Notes under the pieces: generated by a model
What the model was told of the DNA's origin: nothing
Database searches by the model: none
The model's input: only the letters and a program-made list of their open reading frames with translations
Shown here: one piece after another, positions 17,301 through 19,891 of the stretch
Numbering within the stretch: position 1 is the stretch's first letter
Layout of the letters: the number at the start of each line of letters is the position of its first letter
Made by a program: the position numbers and the translations under genes
Origin: Amoebophrya sp. AT5.2
Lineage: Eukaryota; Sar; Dinophyceae; Syndiniales; Amoebophryaceae
Assembly: GCA_005223375.1 (NCBI GenBank)
Contig: RXOD01004617.1
Location: 1 to 19,891, forward strand
Reading direction: 5' to 3'
DNA length: 19,891 nucleotides

Positions 17301-19891
17301 GCGAGTACCTCATCATCCTCCTCTTCGCGTGCAGCAGCTCCAAGGTTCCCTTCGGCTAAGGTGCCCTCCTCTCTGCGGTCCGCTGCTAAGTTATCAGCAG
17401 CGTCTTCTGCTGCTTGCATCGACAACCTCCGTAGCAGAGTCGCAGCACCCATTACAGAACACAAGTACCCCCTCATCCCCGCTTCTTCTGCGCCGAAGCA
17501 GTCGGCCGGCGGCCATGGTTTAGCTGGTGCGCGTGAGACCGTCATTACTGCTGCTTCGTGTCGCGGTCTGCAGGCTGATACTCCCTCATCCGGGCATGAA
17601 ATAAACGCAGCAGTGGAGACGGATGCCTTTGCGGTCCTGGATGATTTTGCGTACGCCGAAACGCCGGTGCAAAATAAGAGGCGGGGTTTAGGAACCGACT
17701 ATGTGCCACGGAAACCCGAGTTGGCAGCGCGGCCGGTAAACGAGGAGCGCACGGCAACGGACTACAATCTTGGTGGGGAAAGGCGCCGATGTACGAGTGG
17801 GGCGGCAGGTTCTTCTCGCAGGGTCGCGGACGAGGACGTGTTACAGCTCAACCTGAAGCCAGAGCCTTTCGAGGTTATGGTCACTGGTGAGAAGAAGCAC
17901 GAGTTTCGCGACTTCTCAGAATATTGGACCGAGCGATTCGTCAGCAGAGAAAATCGAATGTTGGGCAACACGCGCACCTTCAGGAGCTTCAAACGGGTCG
18001 CTTTTCGTAATGGGATGAACGCGAATTTGCCGTATTTCGAGACGGATTTTGTGCAAATTCGGGTTGCGGATGTACCGGTTAGCGTGCGATACTCCAACGG
18101 GTTTCTGGTCGAGTATCAGCCGCCATACTACGTCGTCGAGCTGGGGCCGGTGATTTCTTCGTCGATCAGGAACTACGATCTGCGGTTATCGTTTGAAGAG
18201 AACCGCATTGCGCGGCGTCTTGAGCGGCAGAAGGCTGAAGTTGGTGGAAGCGGGGCGATGGAGCGGTTGCTGCCTGCAGCAGATGCTGAGGGTGCTGTTG
18301 ACACTACAAGCGGAGTAACGGGGGCTGCTGACACGCGCAACCAAGAGAATCCGCTGGAGGCACTGCCGTTCCGCGGTGTAAGGGGGAGCGAGGACTTCGA
18401 TTCCCTCAATGAGTTTGCATATGAAGAACCTGCGCAGGTTGACGACCCCAATCATCGCGGCGCTTTTGCTCCAGGGGGGAGGTTCACTTGGTCAGGGCCG
18501 AAGAGACGCCGTAGCCTGGTCGAAGATGCGGGTACCCCGGCCGCGGTTGGTTCATCGTTGGACACGGGCGCTTTCCTCCCTGCAGCCGCTTCATCTGCGG
18601 CAGGTACTGGCGCTTCCACAATTTCCGTTGCAGCTGTTGGGATTTCTTCGTCCGCCATAGCAGCCAGAACGGCTTCGTCCTCTGCGGGTGGTACTTCGGC
18701 GGATTCAGCTGCTGCTACGGGTGCTACTATTTCCTCCGCCGCTGCCGGCGCCCCCCCAGTTAATGTCTCCTCCGCTGCTGGCGCCGCCCCATCTGTTCAT
18801 GCCCCTTCCGCGGTGGCGGGCGCCTTTTCACCTGTGATAGACCTCACGTCTGAAGCTGAAGATAGCATCGCCGAGGCTCGGGTAGGCGCAGCTTCACCCG
18901 ACATCGAAATGGGGGATGATGGTGCGCTCTTACCACCAGAAGGACGCGTAACTGCAGAAAGACGAGATAAATGGGGCGAGATCAAGGTTACAAATATCGT
19001 CAAGAGCGGTAGGTTGAAGGAGTTGCACAGGATGAACTTCTGGCCGCGAAAAGACACAGAAGCAGGGGGACTCGAAACGCAGGAGGATATAAGCAGGTGC
19101 CCGGATCAGGCTTGGATCACGAGGAGAGACGGCAAGGTTCTCTGCCGGGCGTTGCGTGGATCGAGTTTTCTGGGGGCCATGCTGCAATTTTTGGCTCTGG
19201 GTGAAGCGCCTTTTGCGGACGGCAATTGGGGCATTGGTGCGGTTGTGCCGGTTTGTTCCGGGGTGGTGGCGGTGATCTACTTGTACAGCGGGGAGATTGA
19301 CGTTGCCACAATTTCCATCACAATTGCAGTCTTTCCCCTCTTGTGCTACAACACGGCTCACTGCATCGAGGTCGAGGTCGACTTCATGAATCCGACGGAA
19401 GAACGGCACCATATGCGAGCGCTGTACGATATTACAGAGCGGCTTCTCCATATGCAGGCGGCGCACGACATGAACAAGGTTATCGGCGGGTGGATACAAG
19501 ACTACCACCGCTCCGATAACAGGTTCAGCGCAAGCGTGCGGCAGGCGTCTACGCGGGCGGATGCGATTTTCGGCCGAGACGTGGTTCGACGTGGGCGGAC
19601 GCCGGGGTTCTTGATCGCGGGCAATACCGGTCTCACGCTGGTGATTGCTGAGTCCAACTTTCTCACGGGCCGGGACGTCATCTTTGTTTGCAAGACGGTT
19701 GAGGGCGTGGAAGAGCTGCTTCCACTCGTGGACGAACTCACCGCGACATGCGGGGTGCCCACCGCATCCTTGCTGCAGGAAGGTAGCTGGCGACGACTCG
19801 ACGCTGGGGAACTGCGCCTCCTTGTTCATCTCGAAGGCGTGAGAAGGTGGGTGTTGGCCCGCCCATGGGCGGCACGGGCGGTTGCAGCACT
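11328..19891 (+). CDS. Giant, mostly disordered nuclear-type protein with SIM-like motifs and an ASCH domain, 3'-partial
   Basis: The ATG at 11328 is the first after an in-frame TAA at 11280. The frame stays open for 2,854 codons to the window edge. Seen in order: a helical motif (13-39); a SIM-like LLIDLD (102); long basic and Ala/Ser-rich disordered parts; an acidic pair, DSDSDCVMI and ESDSDCVLIL (1016-1057); an RRM-like alpha/beta segment (about 1306-1388; WVRCDGM, AEQIRLFLA, RTVLGFRKPAQAREF, VELRLAIV); basic clusters AKKRKL (1437), KRRRV (1728), KKRRIV (1902), PKRRRS; two 174-residue repeats (1728-2075); an ASCH domain (about 2171-2277); an Ala/Ser-rich linker ending PVIDLTSEAED (2502-2512), a textbook SUMO-interaction motif; then a C-terminal globular region, possibly OTU-like. 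ASCH domains are PUA-like and often bind RNA. I infer a nuclear SUMO- and RNA-linked scaffold. No intron is needed. Codon choice looks less strictly GC-ended than in the genes at 3110-10306. Confidence 0.85.
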   Translation, partial: MCGINASPKPETYMDIDEVCNSLGITEDKFWELAEVDPHQKTDYITPLQVVCLPAQPYAESQSPHAQLGIIPSPEDTFETQKALLQTALLPPTELSAEMSQLLIDLDSNFVTLRTSVLQAEGGPNGGPQLGSGNIAAAALELEFVAAAATEQEAAPAEMAAEAVGAVTAEKKEWTGTGGAEEHETDADAGQPNAAEADPTIKKNDSAATQSRATTATRRFAVPSQLSREVVWCRAMRARFSKGAQPSWLQRSPEKQHETVPPQIQLKVRPRTLRAFGKGAISAFTRKPHMPSQKPRTRTKSNHPPVAAVKSNKFIFPHTSEPSIGAGMRRRDDGAGAMTAWKQSKAAKKDSPPASELFAKAPRRVRKGKVRRAPTHHCCKADPVSSWIKRMMRERPTARETPTGRRLRKRIQPRRVRRPKTFSGADEHPPAPCSPEEAIRILDRAIREREFHPCPPPPPAAQLLLIDLVNPMARSIKRLFWDDIDLLYLRADHASLFPAAGPRPAAAAESASGAASEVAATQPDLLLQKRAKEEKPVKVDEGAVCHEQVEAEQPVPVATIPHSAPSHCGMAALTLALKLDGDRDGTAKVEDAVRNALPEAEVQQRILKEGEITIAQFAAVLKHEGVSARAFRIHRWMDEPGAAQITKTNLRQPRLIGAESGPLTVDVVYGDGHIEVIAGPVEGSCPRFVAASPRFRRRTCRSSARSSSPQELMSGKKGGRLKMSKQTLIEFVSCLLARETETEVPFFTQSSAGSTRCLLRSSYCGQARHLIWWRATRTLEIQGESASSKLSIAEIAKEWIRERGAIPMAQCGHITVLSHWDKLHERETWRIPPYSPTHQICPAVAATPSSTTRTDLRPDCATNEVASSGGASAKQETHFGAVSKQPSAGDSASHECPNSPLQKQSRPAYDPYKDDSGYEVTSWNQSPKAEDEVDRCRAAKEGFWKRRSRREDFSVAAASSSADRRRDPVSTSASFTDLEHLLLSQQGAVNENSARPAAAPRLDENQYCDNDSCNRDSDSDCVMISSPGNAVLPVAAAVSSTENQGCSESDSDCVLILPQTVAASTITAARSRKESSFAVASEMETKNTSSALPTLKLANEGRSNEGQRTVPPLGDHRRNPRTAASTADGVAAAAANLILDCKGAASVTSKGSAPVHSASKAGPGDRNSTAAFGEDDTAQFGVSAITQATTLWRARRKREGSLSSRRYSEGGESSVAAADSPSRSASLALQGLEDDVNPSNRLASSDGSPEPAPQLASFHSPVGGAALSKNTPHQAAATSDSLKTYDAAPAAAADSDAGTGSPSRAWVRCDGMTGSAEQIRLFLATAEGQLECPAGDMRAERTAGTAGRTRTVLGFRKPAQAREFCHVFNQGSIAMDGKTEVELRLAIVPTCDSTPPPSEPESRRPADVLTSSTTSSRSPARQAERPTKQDLALSFSAKKRKLSAVESASRHGPQEGDGVAVASRANGEHAATSGRLCLNDLPFRGGGKGVPEQESESEARGSHLKRDRIPELVHWYDQDEVLERAYEEQGFTWRDLGFFGSWRNYHRTPGTHPKIVVPAYDELIRGGGERATGDTVRGSAAFAGDAVESTAGHPMLHGVTGSKAEVASSSGVEGIEMRVDGKAPLGRAGGCQVADRVRVGGASRAWPGGYIAAGADFRSKTPVAWAGPQSPRVENSGADEGPGVPPRAARSALTAARDSNACGRSLQKGDEHVTDTAAAMSSASASVKRRRVAGKEAAPSSSVPARANVGSAPDAGCNTRCVIPTAVAAAQRRLVDEASKAENEQIDFDAAAKQWGMTKQDVVDVYRWHLAESESFWANTSSSASSRLVAPKFPPARASSSLRFASKFPPAPSGASPDELHDGIATPVLGHRHDVTPASSVSGQPTWVRVSGGARAAPALDKKRRIVGVDDTPSSSKTAVTGGASTVADSRATKCVIPAAVAAAQRRLVEEASRAESEQIDFDAAAKQWGMAKQDLISLYKGHLAENESYWASTSSSSSSRAAAPRFPSAKVPSSLRSAAKLSAASSAACIDNLRSRVAAPITEHKYPLIPASSAPKQSAGGHGLAGARETVITAASCRGLQADTPSSGHEINAAVETDAFAVLDDFAYAETPVQNKRRGLGTDYVPRKPELAARPVNEERTATDYNLGGERRRCTSGAAGSSRRVADEDVLQLNLKPEPFEVMVTGEKKHEFRDFSEYWTERFVSRENRMLGNTRTFRSFKRVAFRNGMNANLPYFETDFVQIRVADVPVSVRYSNGFLVEYQPPYYVVELGPVISSSIRNYDLRLSFEENRIARRLERQKAEVGGSGAMERLLPAADAEGAVDTTSGVTGAADTRNQENPLEALPFRGVRGSEDFDSLNEFAYEEPAQVDDPNHRGAFAPGGRFTWSGPKRRRSLVEDAGTPAAVGSSLDTGAFLPAAASSAAGTGASTISVAAVGISSSAIAARTASSSAGGTSADSAAATGATISSAAAGAPPVNVSSAAGAAPSVHAPSAVAGAFSPVIDLTSEAEDSIAEARVGAASPDIEMGDDGALLPPEGRVTAERRDKWGEIKVTNIVKSGRLKELHRMNFWPRKDTEAGGLETQEDISRCPDQAWITRRDGKVLCRALRGSSFLGAMLQFLALGEAPFADGNWGIGAVVPVCSGVVAVIYLYSGEIDVATISITIAVFPLLCYNTAHCIEVEVDFMNPTEERHHMRALYDITERLLHMQAAHDMNKVIGGWIQDYHRSDNRFSASVRQASTRADAIFGRDVVRRGRTPGFLIAGNTGLTLVIAESNFLTGRDVIFVCKTVEGVEELLPLVDELTATCGVPTASLLQEGSWRRLDAGELRLLVHLEGVRRWVLARPWAARAVAA
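16509..17552 (+). repeat. 522-bp in-register tandem duplication inside the giant gene
   Basis: Copy 1 is 16509-17030 and copy 2 begins at 17031. Four landmarks are each exactly 522 bp apart: the basic cluster (16509/17031), CVIP (16608/17130), QIDFDAAAKQWGM (16680/17202) and the GAR motif (17007/17529). No net insertion or deletion has accumulated in 174 codons. The protein is most alike from CVIP to the HLAE helix; the Ser-rich and linker parts have diverged. The end of copy 2 is approximate. Confidence 0.85.
17838..18158 (+). other. ASCH (PUA-like) domain within the giant protein
   Basis: The segment starts VLQLNLKPEPFEVMVTGEKK and continues HEFRDFSEYWTERF, with the family hallmark Leu-x-Leu-Lys, then G-E-K-x-x-E-x-R (17886-17909). 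It goes on KRVAFRNGM, PYFETDFVQIRV and YQPPYYVVELGPVI, matching eukaryotic ASCH domains whose last strands read like FRNGY...EYxPPYFVIELG. ASCH is a beta-barrel related to PUA and EVE/YTH folds. Some members bind RNA and bacterial YqfB is an acetylcytidine amidohydrolase; activity here is unknown. Confidence 0.75.
19107..19376 (+). other. Possible degenerate OTU-like cysteine-protease fold within the giant protein
   Basis: The order of motifs recalls OTU deubiquitinases: RRDGKVLCRALRG where active enzymes have DGNCLFRA, then NWGIGAVV..VVAVIYLYSG like the usual WG..el.ala..i.V, then AVFPLLCYNTAHCIEVEV like the I.L.Y....HY.xV end with the catalytic His. The Cys expected after DGN is Val here, so it would be inactive or use the later Cys. 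The two hydrophobic runs could instead be membrane segments. Low confidence. Confidence 0.3.

Noticed and set aside
19222..19340. Two transmembrane helices in the giant protein
   Set aside because: Both hydrophobic runs are only about 17 residues, contain Cys/Ser and are followed by strand-like sequence; a buried core of a globular domain is at least as likely, so I did not annotate them as membrane segments.
18930..19829. 299-codon open frame on the minus strand
   Set aside because: It is antisense to the giant gene, whose forward frame has conserved-looking domains; no family pattern is seen in the reverse frame.

Overview
This is a protein-rich nuclear window from a protist. It has long eukaryotic genes, GT-AG introns, a mitochondrial-type presequence and large low-complexity inserts, with no bacterial operon structure. 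Three features suggest an alveolate, probably of the dinoflagellate/syndinian lineage, and Amoebophrya-like parasites are the best guess. They are a secreted coiled-coil protein of a type common in dinoflagellates, a Cys-rich GPC..CG..CCR..GNGCDG module, and an intron bounded by long terminal inverted repeats of the introner type described in Amoebophrya. This is inference from family resemblance; no marker gene is present.

All credible genes lie on the + strand. (1) Positions 1-2500 hold the 3' part of a multi-exon gene or genes for extracellular proteins: a PAN/Apple-like Cys domain, a beta-rich domain interrupted by the inverted-repeat intron, a decayed partial copy of that domain's end, a Cys-rich module, and a possible last exon pair. 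(2) 3110-5851 is an intronless helical-repeat protein, probably a mitochondrial RNA-binding factor. (3) 6338-7015 is a complete SRPBCC (START-like) protein with a Ser/Thr-rich insert. (4) 7501-10306 is a secreted coiled-coil protein in at least five exons, whose last splice junction is not canonical or is missing an exon. (5) From 11328 to the window edge one reading frame stays open for 2,854 codons without a stop. It encodes a giant, mostly disordered, probably nuclear protein with basic nuclear-localisation-like clusters, several SUMO-interaction-like motifs, an exactly in-register 522-bp tandem duplication, an RRM-like segment, an ASCH (PUA-like) domain and a possible degenerate OTU-like region.

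The genes do not form an obvious pathway. The spacers are 0.5-1 kb long. The spacer before the giant gene holds three short direct-repeat clusters. No tRNA, rRNA, CRISPR array or transposase gene was seen.

The best candidates for something new are the giant SIM/ASCH protein, whose 3' end lies outside the window, and the intron whose two ends are perfect 18-bp inverted copies, each carrying a GGTAAG splice-donor sequence.
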